Source: Bog-473 sp052148295
GTDB taxonomy: Bacteria > Actinomycetota > Acidimicrobiia > Acidimicrobiales > RAAP-2
Assembly (NCBI GenBank): GCA_052148295.1
Contig: JBKQIP010000158.1
Span: 1-22,652 of the forward strand
DNA length: 22,652 nt
Reading direction: 5' to 3'
A program made the translations under genes and the position numbers. The notes beneath the pieces were generated by a model. The model ran no database searches. It was not told where the DNA came from and saw only the letters and a list, made by a program, of their open reading frames with translations. Shown here piece by piece: positions 6,632 to 14,492 of this stretch. How positions within the stretch are numbered: the stretch's first letter is position 1; each line of letters opens with the position of its first letter.

Positions 6632-6772
6632 ACGGCGGGGTCCCTGAACGGCGGAGCCCCGTTGCTCGTGGGTCCCGGTGCTCGTGGGTCCCGGTGCCCG
6701 TGGGTGCCGGTGCCCGTGGGTCCCGGTGCTCGTGGGTGCCGGTGCTCGTGCCTGCTGCTAGTGGATCCCGGT
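6625..6772. repeat. 16-bp tandem repeats between convergent mshD and VIT gene
   Basis: Two related arrays with the same 16-nt period fill the 126-bp convergent gap. Units 6625-6640 and 6641-6656 differ at one base, and the first contains the mshD TGA stop (6629-6631). Units starting at 6664, 6680, 6696, 6712 and 6728 follow GCTCGTGGGTCCCGGT with few changes; a decayed unit lies at 6744. A copy at 6757-6772 matches 14 of 16 bases and holds the VIT gene stop (6758-6760). No clear T-tailed terminator is present. Confidence 0.9.
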
Positions 6773-7483
6773 GCCGATGGCGCGGCCCACCCCGTAGGTC
6801 ACGGCGGCGGCCACCCCGGTCACGGCCAGCTGGCGCAGCGCCGAGCGCAGGAAGGTCCGCTCGGTGTAGGCGGCGAGCACGGCGCCGACCACCACCGACG
6901 CCACGGCGGCCAACACCACCGAGGCCCAGATGGCCTTGGTGCCGCTCGTGAAGAGCCACGGGAGCAGGGGGATGAACGCTCCCACCGCGAAGCTGACGAA
7001 CGAAGCCAGCGCGGCCTGGATGGGCGAGCCCAGCTGCTCGACATCGATGCCCAACTCCTCCCGGGCATGGGTCTCGAGCGCCAGCTGCGGATCCTGCATG
7101 ACCTCTTTGGCCATGTCGGCGGCCACGCCAGGATCGATGCCCCGCTGCACGTACATGCCCCGCAGCTCATTGGTCTCGCCTTCGGGGCTCCGCATGAGCG
7201 CCCGCCGCTCCACCTCGAGCTCGCGCTCGAGCAATTCGCGCTGCGCGCTCATGGACAGGTACTCCCCGGCCGCCATGGAGAACGATCCGGCCACCAGCCC
7301 GGCCACGCCGGCCAGGCGCACGATTCCCGGTCCCGGATTGGCGCCGGCCATGCCCAGGACCAGGGAGACATTGGTCACCAACCCGTCGCTCACACCGAAG
7401 ATGGCGGCCCGGGCCCCGCCGCCACGAATGTCCCGGTGTTGATGGGCATGCGGCTGCGAGGGCGGGTGGCGACGTTGTTCCAC
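6758..7483 (-). CDS. VIT1/CCC1-family iron/manganese transporter
   Basis: This 241-aa membrane protein is of the vacuolar iron transporter family, which moves Fe2+ or Mn2+ out of the cytosol, probably by H+ exchange. Features in order are a His-rich N-terminus (His6, 12, 14, 16), a first hydrophobic segment AAIFGVSDGLVTNVSLVLGMAGA (26-48), a second ending GEYLSMSAQRELLERELEVER (74-93), and a Glu-rich cytoplasmic metal-binding region with the EV(M)xDP and EELGID motifs (about 90-146). Three more hydrophobic segments follow (155-178, 184-206, 215-238). The GTG start at 7483 has TACGCT exactly 7 nt upstream. The stop lies in a 16-bp repeat copy. The substrate is not readable from sequence. Confidence 0.88.
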   Translation of the reverse strand: MEQRRHPPSQPHAHQHRDIRGGGARAAIFGVSDGLVTNVSLVLGMAGANPGPGIVRLAGVAGLVAGSFSMAAGEYLSMSAQRELLERELEVERRALMRSPEGETNELRGMYVQRGIDPGVAADMAKEVMQDPQLALETHAREELGIDVEQLGSPIQAALASFVSFAVGAFIPLLPWLFTSGTKAIWASVVLAAVASVVVGAVLAAYTERTFLRSALRQLAVTGVAAAVTYGVGRAIGTGIH

Positions 7484-7490
7484 CCGGACC

Positions 7491-7496
7491 AGCGTA
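7491..7496 (-). promoter_or_regulatory. Putative leaderless -10 element of the VIT gene
   Basis: TACGCT on the minus strand is 7 nt before the GTG start at 7483, the same hexamer and spacing as before the HAD gene at 19376. No Shine-Dalgarno sequence is present. Inference from spacing. Confidence 0.45.
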
Positions 7497-7612
7497 GTGA
7501 GGGGGCACGGCCCCGTCTTCGCCGCCGGCCCCGGGGCTGGACACGGGCTGGCCACGACCGAGAACGCCCTCGTGAACCGGTCCGTCAGACTCGTCGCCCG
7601 TCGACCACGGGG

Positions 7613-7618
7613 TACATT
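7613..7618 (+). promoter_or_regulatory. Putative -10 element of the MaoC/men genes
   Basis: TACATT lies 69 nt before the MaoC ATG in an otherwise G+C-rich divergent spacer (7484-7687). No convincing -35 was found. The resulting mRNA would have a leader and use the AAGGAG ribosome site just before the ATG at 7688. Confidence 0.35.
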
Positions 7619-7687
7619 GAGCGCCGTGAGAGTCGGCCGCTGAGAGAGCGTCCGGAGACTGACCCCCGGCAGAGCAAGGAGCGCACC

Positions 7688-8143
7688 ATGAGCACCACGG
7701 TCGACGGCGTCGATGCCTTCCACGACCTTGTCGGCCAACAGGTCGGCTATTCGGAGTGGCAGTCCATCACCCAGGAGAGGATCAACCTCTTCGCCGACGC
7801 CACCGACGACCATCAGTGGATCCACGTCAACCCCGAGCGGGCCAAGGACGGTCCGTTCGGCGGGACCATCGCCCACGGCTACCTGACCCTGTCCCTGGCA
7901 CCGGTGCTCTTGAACCAGGTCCTGCTGGTCGACAAGATGCGATTGGGCATCAACTACGGCGCCAACAAGGTCCGCTTTCCCGCCCCCGTTCCGGTCGGGG
8001 CCGACCTGCGCATGGGCGTCACCGTGGGCAACGTGGAGGATGTCGACGGCGGTGTGCAGGTCACCTACGACCTGGTCATGGAGATCCGCGACGCCCCCAA
8101 GCCGGCCTGCGTGGCGCAAGTGGTCTACCGCTACTACCGCTGA
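7688..8143 (+). CDS. MaoC-type hot-dog enoyl-CoA hydratase (HtdZ/Rv0130-like)
   Basis: This 151-aa single hot-dog protein belongs to the (R)-specific hydratase family, which adds water to trans-2-enoyl thioesters. The hydratase motif is FADATDDHQWIHVNPERA (about 35-52), with the likely catalytic Asp41 and His46, followed by GPFGGTIAHGYLTLSL, which closely resembles mycobacterial Rv0130/HtdZ as I recall it. The C-terminal half supplies the second part of the fold (NYGANKVRFPAPVPVGADLRM). The ATG at 7688 follows AAGGAG by 7 nt. menG begins 2 nt after the stop, so the two are probably cotranscribed. The physiological substrate is unknown; acyl-CoA from lipid metabolism is the usual guess. Confidence 0.87.
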   Translation: MSTTVDGVDAFHDLVGQQVGYSEWQSITQERINLFADATDDHQWIHVNPERAKDGPFGGTIAHGYLTLSLAPVLLNQVLLVDKMRLGINYGANKVRFPAPVPVGADLRMGVTVGNVEDVDGGVQVTYDLVMEIRDAPKPACVAQVVYRYYR

Positions 8144-8145
8144 GT

Positions 8146-8850
8146 GTGACGACGGAGGCCCTCCCCCAGGGCGAGGAGAAGACGGCGCGGGTCCGGTCCA
8201 TGTTCGACGCCATCGCGCCTCGCTACGACCTGGTGAACCGTCTCATGACCTTCGGCCTCGACCAGTCCTGGCGACGGACCACGGTCCGGGCGCTCGCCCT
8301 CCCGAACGGTTCGCTCGTCCTCGACCTGGCCTGTGGGACCGGTGACCTGACCCGGCTGGCCGGGCGGCAGGGCCACCGGGTGGTCGGGGTCGACCTCAGC
8401 GCGGGGATGCTGGCCGCCAACCACACCGGCGCACCCCTGCTCCAGGCCGACGGCAGCCGCCTCCCCTTTCCCGACGGCGCCTTCGACGGACTGGTCTGCG
8501 GGTACGCGCTGCGCAACTTCAGCGATCTGCCCGGCGCCCTGGCCGAGACGGCCCGGGTCCTGCGACCCGGCGGACGGGTGGCCATGCTCGAGGTCGACGC
8601 ACCGACGTCACCGGCGCTGCGGGCCGGCTATCACGTCTGGTTCGAGAAGATGGTCCCGCTCCTCGGTGGGCTGTTGTCGGACCGGCGGGCCTACGAGTAC
8701 CTGCCGCGCTCGACGGCCTACCTGCCGACCGCACCGGTGCTGCGGCGCTTGCTGTGCGACGCTGGGTACTCGGCCGTGGGCATCCGGCCCCTGACCGGAG
8801 GGCTGAGCCAGCTCCTCGTGGCCACCCGCTCCGGCCTGCCGGCGGCGTGA
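8146..8850 (+). CDS. menG: Demethylmenaquinone methyltransferase MenG (UbiE family)
   Basis: This SAM-dependent C-methyltransferase catalyses the last step of menaquinone synthesis. The 234-aa length is typical. Signatures include VRSMFDAIAPRYDLVNRLMTFGLDQSWR at the N-terminus (the UbiE family sequence), SAM motif I LDLACGTGDLT (59-69), VVGVDLSAGML, GLVCGYALRNF and RVLRPGGRVAMLEVD. The GTG at 8146 is 2 nt past the MaoC stop, and its own stop overlaps the menF GTG by 4 bp. Adjacency to an isochorismate synthase supports a menaquinone role over ubiquinone. Confidence 0.94.
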   Translation: MTTEALPQGEEKTARVRSMFDAIAPRYDLVNRLMTFGLDQSWRRTTVRALALPNGSLVLDLACGTGDLTRLAGRQGHRVVGVDLSAGMLAANHTGAPLLQADGSRLPFPDGAFDGLVCGYALRNFSDLPGALAETARVLRPGGRVAMLEVDAPTSPALRAGYHVWFEKMVPLLGGLLSDRRAYEYLPRSTAYLPTAPVLRRLLCDAGYSAVGIRPLTGGLSQLLVATRSGLPAA

Positions 8851-10148
8851 GCACGCCGGTGGCAAGCACCGACCTCCACGCCCGTTCGGTCTCCCTCGAC
8901 TACGGGCCCGACGCGCTGCAGTTCGACGGCGGTCCCACCGTGCTCTTCGACCGGCCCGGATTGACCCTGGTCGGCTGGGGCACCGCGCTCCTGGTCGAGG
9001 CGGCGGAGGCGACCCGCCTGCTGCCCCGCATTCCCTGTGACGACGCCGTCGGGCGCACCGGCTCCGGCGTGGTGGCCCTCGGGGCCCTCCCCTTCGACCG
9101 GCCCCTCGCCGGCCACCTCATCGTCCCGCGCTTCACCATGGGCATCGGCCGCGACGCGGACGGCGAGACCCACCGCTGGGCCACGGCCGTCGGACCGAGC
9201 GACCAGCCGCTGCCCACCACCGACGAGCTCTTCGATTCGGTGATCTGGCAGTACGGCACCGCTCCCGACGGCGGCCCCCTGGCCGACGTGGCCATCACCG
9301 GGCTGGAGACACCGCTGCCGGCGGCGGAGTACGCCGCCATGGTCCGGCACGCCGTGGCCGGCCTGCGCGCCCCCGGGGCGGCGCTGCTCAAGCTCGTCCT
9401 GGCCCGTACCGTCACCTGCCGGCTGAGCGGTCCGCTCCCCCTGGCCGCGGTGCTGCGCCGTATGCGCGCGCACGAACCCACCTGCACGATCTTCTCCCTG
9501 CCCGTCCCCGACGGCCGGTTCTTCGGCGCCTCTCCCGAGCTCCTCATCGCGCGATCGGGCCGCCGGGTCACGTGTCACCCCCTGGCCGGCACCGTGGCGC
9601 GGGGCCGGACCGCCCGCGCCGATGCCGACGCGCAGGGGCACCTGGCCAGCTCGCCCAAGGACCTGGCCGAGCACCGCTACGTGATCGAGGACATCACCGA
9701 CACGCTCCGGCCGCTGTGCGACAGCCTCCACGTACCCGCCTCGCCCTCACTGGTGACGTTCCGAGACGTGGCCCACCTCTGAACGCGCCTGGAAGGGCAC
9801 CTCCGCGGCCCCACGCCGGTGCTCGATCTTGTGCAGCACCTGCACCCGACTCCGGCGGTGGGGGGGACACCGCGTGCCCTGGCCCTGCGGGCCATCGCCG
9901 ACGCCGAGCCGGTACCGCGCGGGTACTGGGCCGGTCCGATCGGTTGGGTCGACGCCGGCGGCGACGGGGAGTGGATGATCGGTATCCGCAGTGCTCGCCT
10001 GCACCCCGACGACGAGACGGTCACCCTGCACGCCGGTTCGGGTGTGGTCGCCGATTCCGATCCCGAGGCCGAGGCAGCCGAGACCGACGTCAAGCTGGGC
10101 TCCGTCCTCGAATCGGTGGTCCCCGGTGGTTCAGTGCACCTGCGGTAG
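8847..10148 (+). pseudogene. menF: Isochorismate synthase (MenF/EntC-type) interrupted by an in-frame TGA
   Basis: Isochorismate synthase converts chorismate to isochorismate, the entry to menaquinone. The GTG at 8847 overlaps the menG stop. The first 311 codons hold the catalytic Lys182 (LLKLVLAR), SPE with Glu231, HPLAGT, and KDLAEHRYVIEDI. Codon 312 (9780-9782) is TGA. The same frame then continues for 121 codons with unmistakable family sequence: TRLEGHLRGPTPVLDLVQ, HPTPAVGG, and GWVDAGGDGEW with Mg-ligand Glu375, up to TAG at 10148. No base is gained or lost, so this is a nonsense change (one base from GGA Gly or CGA Arg) or a sequencing error. The truncated product would lack the Mg-binding Glu. 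The 3' end overlaps the convergent kinase gene by 18 bp. Confidence 0.9.
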
Positions 10149-11630
10149 GCGGAGCCGCGAAGCCGGTGGGGCGGGTGCCGGCGTCCCGCTCAACGGCAGG
10201 GTCACCACGAAGGCCGCCCCCCGTCCCGGCGACGACTCGACCCGGGCCGAACCGTGGAGCGCCTGGGCGATGGCCTGCACGATGGCCAGGCCCAGCCCGG
10301 TCCCCTCGCCCGTGCGCGCGGGATCACCGCGGTAGAAGCGATCGAAGATCCTGGCGGCGTCGACCGGGTTGATCCCCGGTCCGTCGTCACTGACCCGCAG
10401 GCAGCCCATCGCGCCCTCGACCCCGACCGACACGGTCACCCGGGTGCCCACCGGTGTGTGGGCCAAGGCGTTGCGCACCAGGTTGTGCGCGACCTGGGTC
10501 AGCCGCTCGGCGTCGCCGAGGACCATGACCGCCGCGCCCGGCTGTAGGACCAGCTCGTGGCCGTGGTCCCGCAGGACGGCGACGGCGTCATCCACCACGT
10601 CGGCGCTGATCTGGCGCAGATCAACCGGTGCGACCCGCAGGGGGCGGTCGCGATCGAGCTCGGCCAGCAAGAGGAGGTCCTCCACCAACCCCCCCATGCG
10701 CGTGGCCTCGTCCTCGATCCGCTGCAGCGCCTTGCGCCGGCCCTCTTCGTCGGAGAACCCGCCCCGCCGGAGCAGCTCGGCGTAGCCCCGGATGGAGGTC
10801 AGCGGCGTACGGAGCTCGTGGGACGCCCCGGCCACGAACTGGCGGAGCCGCTCTTCGGAGGCCGTCTTGACGTCGAAGGCGTTCTCGATCTGGGTGAGCA
10901 TCTCGTTCAGGGCCACGCCCAGACGGCCCACCTCGGTGTCCTCCGGCCCCTGGGGCACGCGGCGGGCCAGGTCACCCGAGGCGATGGCGTCGGCCGTTTC
11001 GGCCATGTGGGCCAACGGCCGGAGACCGCGTCGCACCAGCCAGAGGGCGAGGAGGCTGGCCACCGCCACGATGGCCAGGCTGGCCAGCAACTCGATCCGG
11101 CCGAGCGAGGACAGCGTCTCCTCGGTCGGGTTCAACGAGATGGCCGTGATCAGGGTGCCCTGGGGCACCTCGAGGGCCTCGGCCCGGTACAGCGCGATGC
11201 CGTCGCTCTTGGACCCGGTCACGACGGCGTCGGGATCCGGGCGGTAGATGCCGGCATACCGGCCGAAGTGGTGGCGGTCTGCCGTGCCCATGTGCTCGAC
11301 CGGGATGGAGGGCTGGAGGCTGGGCTGGGGATCGGGGTGGTCGGGTGACCCCGACGGCCGGCGCACGATCACGTGGCCGCGTCCATTGAGGAGGATGAGA
11401 TACACGTCGGGCGAGACGCGGTCGGAGAGCGCCTTGGCGCTCGGCCGCGTGTTCCGGGACGCCACGTAGTTTAGATACCGGGCGGAGAGCACCTCGGACG
11501 AGGCCAGGGTGTCGTCGGCCCTCCCGTAGAGAAAGGAGCGCACCGAGACATAGGTGACGACGTCGGCCACGCCCAGCCCGAGCACCAGCAGGACGGCCAT
11601 CACAGCCATCAGCCGCAGGTGCAGGTTCAC
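10131..11630 (-). CDS. Membrane sensor histidine kinase
   Basis: This 499-aa kinase pairs with the upstream response regulator. Layout: TM1 about 8-30, an extracytoplasmic sensor of about 150 residues, TM2 about 180-199, HAMP (200-255), and HisKA with FVAGASHELRTPLTS (phospho-acceptor His271). The ATPase domain follows: N box around NLVRNALAHTP (383-393), G1 DDGPGI (415-420), F box FDRFYRGD and G2 GTGLGLAIV (443-451). The GTG start at 11630 overlaps the regulator stop (GTGA); a longer frame to 11771 runs inside the regulator and is rejected. The organisation resembles mycobacterial TcrY/TrcS-type kinases. The signal sensed is unknown. The 3' end overlaps menF by 18 bp. Confidence 0.93.
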   Translation of the reverse strand: MNLHLRLMAVMAVLLVLGLGVADVVTYVSVRSFLYGRADDTLASSEVLSARYLNYVASRNTRPSAKALSDRVSPDVYLILLNGRGHVIVRRPSGSPDHPDPQPSLQPSIPVEHMGTADRHHFGRYAGIYRPDPDAVVTGSKSDGIALYRAEALEVPQGTLITAISLNPTEETLSSLGRIELLASLAIVAVASLLALWLVRRGLRPLAHMAETADAIASGDLARRVPQGPEDTEVGRLGVALNEMLTQIENAFDVKTASEERLRQFVAGASHELRTPLTSIRGYAELLRRGGFSDEEGRRKALQRIEDEATRMGGLVEDLLLLAELDRDRPLRVAPVDLRQISADVVDDAVAVLRDHGHELVLQPGAAVMVLGDAERLTQVAHNLVRNALAHTPVGTRVTVSVGVEGAMGCLRVSDDGPGINPVDAARIFDRFYRGDPARTGEGTGLGLAIVQAIAQALHGSARVESSPGRGAAFVVTLPLSGTPAPAPPASRLRLPQVH

Positions 11631-12334
11631 TGGTCCCGGGGCAGTCGCAGGGTGTAGCCGACCCGACGGATGGTGTGGATCAGCGCCACCTCGTTCTCGT
11701 CGATCTTCTTGCGCAGATAGCTGATGTAGGTCTCGACGATGTTGGCGTCGCCGTGGAACCCGTAGCCCCACACGTTGTCGAGGATCTCCGACTTGGAGAT
11801 GACGCGCCGGGCGTTCTCGAGCAGGTACTGCAAGAGGTTGAATTCGGTCGCCGTCAGTTCGATGCTGCGTTCCCTCCGCCAGACCTCGTGCGTGTTGATC
11901 ACCATCGTCAGATCGGCGAAGGTGAGGATGTTGGCGTCGCCCGCCACCACCTCCCGGGCTCGACGCAGGATGGCGCCCACCCGGGCCATCAACTCCTCGA
12001 GACTGAAGGGCTTCGTGACGTAGTCGTCACCCATCCCCAGCCCCTCCACCTTCTCCTCGGTGGTGTCGCGGGCCGTCAGGAAGACGACCGGCACCTTCTC
12101 GCCCTGCTGGCGCAATCGGCGGCACACCTCGGTGCCGTCGACGTCGGGGAGCATCACGTCGAGCATGACCAGATCCGGACGGTAGGAACGCACCATCTCG
12201 AGCGCCTCGGTCCCGGTTCCCGCCACCCCGACCTCGTAGCCCTCGAAGGTGAGGGCGGCCGACAGTAGATCGGCGATGTTGGGCTCGTCATCGACCACCA
12301 GGATCCGCGTCGCCGGGAGCTCTGTCGTCGCCAC
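11627..12334 (-). CDS. OmpR/PhoB-family response regulator
   Basis: This 235-aa DNA-binding regulator is phosphorylated by the kinase that follows it. The receiver domain (about 9-122) has acidic pair DDE at 16-18, phospho-acceptor Asp59 in LVMLDVMLPD, and Lys108 in YVTKPFS. The winged-helix C-terminus (about 138-232) carries ELTATEFNLLQYLLEN and the recognition region ANIVETYISYLRKKI, ending HTIRRVGYTLR. GTG 12334 is chosen because AAGGAG lies 8 nt upstream; an in-frame GTG at 12355 is an alternative. It lies 22 nt after the glycosyltransferase stop, so it is likely in the same transcript. TcrX/TrcR-like in overall sequence. Confidence 0.93.
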   Translation of the reverse strand: MATTELPATRILVVDDEPNIADLLSAALTFEGYEVGVAGTGTEALEMVRSYRPDLVMLDVMLPDVDGTEVCRRLRQQGEKVPVVFLTARDTTEEKVEGLGMGDDYVTKPFSLEELMARVGAILRRAREVVAGDANILTFADLTMVINTHEVWRRERSIELTATEFNLLQYLLENARRVISKSEILDNVWGYGFHGDANIVETYISYLRKKIDENEVALIHTIRRVGYTLRLPRDQ

Positions 12335-12356
12335 TCTCTCCGCTCCTTCCACCACG

Positions 12357-13274
12357 TCAGGTCACGCGGTCGCGCTCTCCGGAGAACAGCTCGACGGGCT
12401 CGTCCGGTTGGGGGGCTGCGGCGTCGGCCGGGAGGCGGGGCATCGAGGCGGTCGCCGGTGGGGTCGCCGGTGGGGTCGTCGACGCGGTCGTCGTTGCCGT
12501 CGCCGTTGCGGTCGCCGTTGCGGTCGTCGGTGCGGTCGTCGACCGGGCTCGTCCGCTCCGTCCACCTCCCACCAGCCGCCCGAGCCCCCACCAGGTGACC
12601 AGGCCCAAGGCCTCGATCACGATGACCGAGGACATCTTCGACTCCCCGGCGGCCCGGTCGATGAAGCTGATCGGCACCTCGGCGATGGCCGCACCGTGCT
12701 GCTTGGCTCGGTACGTCATCTCGATCTGGAAGCCGTAGCCCTCGGCTCGGATCCGGTCCAGGTCGAGCTGGCGCAAGATCCCGGCGGAGTAGGCCCGGAA
12801 CCCCGCGGTGGAGTCGGCCACGCCCAGCCCCAACACGTGTGAGGCGTACCAATTGCCGCCGCGGGAAAGCAGCTCGCGATGCCAGGCCCAGGTGGGGATG
12901 GAACCACCCTCTACGTAGCGCGAACCGATCGACACGTCGAAGCCGTGCTCGAGGGGATCGACGACGGCGGGCAGGGCACTCGGGTCGTGCGAGAAGTCGG
13001 CATCCATCTCGACGAAGGCCTCGTAGCCCCGCTCGAGGCCCCAGGCGAAGCCGGCCCGGTAGGCGCTGCCCAGGCCCGACTTGCCGCTGCGGCTGAGGAG
13101 GTGCACGTCGGGCAATTCGGCCGCCACGGTCCGGACCAGATCCGCCGTCCCATCCGGGCTGCCGTCGTCGACCACCAGGATCCCGGCTCCGGTCAGGGAC
13201 TCGTGCACCCGGTGCAGCATTCGGGCGATGTTCATGGACTCGTTGTAGGTCGGAATGACGACCAAGGCGCGCAC
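12357..13274 (-). CDS. Dolichol-phosphate-mannose-synthase-like family 2 glycosyltransferase (Ppm1-like)
   Basis: This enzyme transfers mannose (or another hexose) from a nucleotide sugar to polyprenyl phosphate, supplying donors for lipoglycan or protein glycosylation at the membrane. The GT-A core is complete: LVVIPTYNESMNIARML, VVDDGSPDGTADLV (Asp36/Asp37), KSGLGSAYRAGF, EMDADFSHDP (Asp91/Asp93), GSRYVEGGSIPTW, STAGFRAY and GYGFQIEMTYRA. GTG 13274 is chosen over ATG 13283 because TAGAAT lies exactly 7 nt upstream and the product then begins as DPM1 proteins usually do; the ATG overlaps this -10. From about residue 235 a Thr/Ala/Pro-rich tail encoded by a 12-bp repeat replaces any membrane domain. 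Substrate sugar is inferred from the family. Confidence 0.9.
   Translation of the reverse strand: MRALVVIPTYNESMNIARMLHRVHESLTGAGILVVDDGSPDGTADLVRTVAAELPDVHLLSRSGKSGLGSAYRAGFAWGLERGYEAFVEMDADFSHDPSALPAVVDPLEHGFDVSIGSRYVEGGSIPTWAWHRELLSRGGNWYASHVLGLGVADSTAGFRAYSAGILRQLDLDRIRAEGYGFQIEMTYRAKQHGAAIAEVPISFIDRAAGESKMSSVIVIEALGLVTWWGLGRLVGGGRSGRARSTTAPTTATATATATATTTASTTPPATPPATASMPRLPADAAAPQPDEPVELFSGERDRVT
12450..12545 (-). repeat. 12-bp in-frame tandem repeat in the glycosyltransferase tail
   Basis: Eight 12-nt units start at 12450 and continue to 12545. They follow GGTCG(C/T)CG-variable on the plus strand. On the coding strand they encode four-residue Thr/Ala/Pro units (for example TTAP and ATAT types). 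The repeat lies near the 3' end of the gene, like others in this window. Confidence 0.9.
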
Positions 13275-13281
13275 GCTGGGC

Positions 13282-13287
13282 ATTCTA
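13282..13287 (-). promoter_or_regulatory. Putative leaderless -10 element of the glycosyltransferase gene
   Basis: TAGAAT on the minus strand ends 7 nt before the GTG at 13274 and overlaps the alternative ATG at 13283. It lies in the 27-nt gap after the AI-2E permease gene, so the glycosyltransferase and two-component genes may have their own promoter. Confidence 0.45.
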
Positions 13288-13301
13288 GGAGGTCGGCCTG
13301 C

Positions 13302-14450
13302 TCACGATGTCTCGCCGGTGAGGGGGGCGTCCGTCGGGTCCGGGCCCCGCCGGACCTCCCGGACCACCACCTGGAGTGCGCCACCCACGGGAATTCCGAT
13401 GAGCGCTCCCACGAACGTCCCCAGATCCGCCCCCACCCGGCTGCCCAGGGTGGCCCCGATCAGGACGGCCATCAGGACCCAGAAGGGATTCAGCCGGACC
13501 GTCTTGCTCATGATGACCGGGTTGAGAACATGGTTCTCCACCTGCTGGTAGACCAGGAACACCACCAGCATGATGATGCCGGCCGGCACCGAGTGGATGG
13601 CGGCGATGATGACGACCGGCACCCCGGCCAGCAGGCCCCCGATTAGCGGCAGCAGGTCGACCAGGGCCACGAAGACGCCGAGGAGCAAGGCGAAGGGGAC
13701 ACCGAGAATGCCGAGCGTGACTCCCACGATGATGCCGGCGATGAGCGACGTCAGGAAGTTGCCCAGCATGTAGCCCGTCACCGAGCGAATGGACTCGTTG
13801 ATCACATGGCTGAGGCGCAACGCGGTGGACGGCCGGAAGAGGCTGAGCAGGCCGTGCCAGAGCTTCGGCGACTCGAGCATGGCGAAGTAGGTCAGCACGG
13901 CGATGATGCCCACGGTGACCAGCGTGGACAGGGCGGCCGCGCCCACGGAGAAGGCGGTGGCCGGCTTGAGAACCTTGGTCAATTGCTTCGTGATCTGGGA
14001 TGATCCTTCGGAAAGGTACTTCTGGAGATGGAGCCTGTAGACCAGCCGTCCGAGCGGCCCACGACCCTTGCGGGTGTTGCGGATCAGCGCGGGGACCTCG
14101 TGCCCGAAATGGACCGCATTGGTGACCAAGGGCGAGGCGAAGGCGTAGACCAGACCGCCCAGGGCAACCAGGCCCACCAGGAACACCGTCAACGTGGCCA
14201 GGCCATGGGACATGCCGTGACGACCGAGGAACCGCGTGGCCGGGGTGAGGAGCAAGGCGATGAAGAAGGCGATCACGGCGTAAAGGATGATCTTGCGCAG
14301 GACCCAGAGCCCGACCAGCAGGAGGGCGTTGAGGTCGAGGAGGGCGATCACCACCACGACGGACGTGACGATGGTGGCCAGCGGGATGCCCCGGCGATCG
14401 GCACTGCCACGGACCCTGGACCGCCAGGTGTCCGGAGCTTCTTCGGGCAT
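13302..14450 (-). CDS. AI-2E family transporter (PF01594-type permease)
   Basis: This 382-aa polytopic membrane protein belongs to a family whose members export small molecules such as AI-2 or act in Na+/H+ exchange; the substrate is not predictable. It has the family layout: paired N-terminal helices (LATIVTSVVVVIALLDLNALLLVGLWVLRKIILYAVIAFFIALLLTP broken over about 25-70), a soluble middle region (about 110-160), and C-terminal helices with LLGVFVALVDLLPLIGG and the YQQVENHVLNPVIMSKTV signature. The ATG at 14450 has a CATGCT hexamer 6 nt upstream; the open frame extends further but antisense to the next gene. Divergent from the UPF0104 gene. Confidence 0.88.
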   Translation of the reverse strand: MPEEAPDTWRSRVRGSADRRGIPLATIVTSVVVVIALLDLNALLLVGLWVLRKIILYAVIAFFIALLLTPATRFLGRHGMSHGLATLTVFLVGLVALGGLVYAFASPLVTNAVHFGHEVPALIRNTRKGRGPLGRLVYRLHLQKYLSEGSSQITKQLTKVLKPATAFSVGAAALSTLVTVGIIAVLTYFAMLESPKLWHGLLSLFRPSTALRLSHVINESIRSVTGYMLGNFLTSLIAGIIVGVTLGILGVPFALLLGVFVALVDLLPLIGGLLAGVPVVIIAAIHSVPAGIIMLVVFLVYQQVENHVLNPVIMSKTVRLNPFWVLMAVLIGATLGSRVGADLGTFVGALIGIPVGGALQVVVREVRRGPDPTDAPLTGETS

Positions 14451-14456
14451 ACGTCC

Positions 14457-14462
14457 AGCATG
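14457..14462 (-). promoter_or_regulatory. Putative leaderless -10 element of the AI-2E permease gene
   Basis: CATGCT on the minus strand is 6 nt before ATG 14450. It overlaps the earliest possible ATG (14460) of the divergent flippase-like gene, which argues for the later start used there. Confidence 0.35.
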
Positions 14463-14492
14463 GCAGCTTCCCGGTCGCGGAGACGTGCAAAC

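Noticed and set aside
9780..9782. Selenocysteine at the menF TGA
   Set aside because: The family has no selenocysteine at this position, and no obvious SECIS-like stem was seen directly downstream; a nonsense change or sequencing error is simpler.
9780..9820. Frameshift in menF
   Set aside because: The family sequence before and after TGA is in the same reading frame, so no base was gained or lost.
14460..14492. Earlier ATG start for the flippase-like protein
   Set aside because: It lacks a ribosome site and overlaps the likely -10 of the divergent permease gene; the ATG at 14493 has GGAG upstream.
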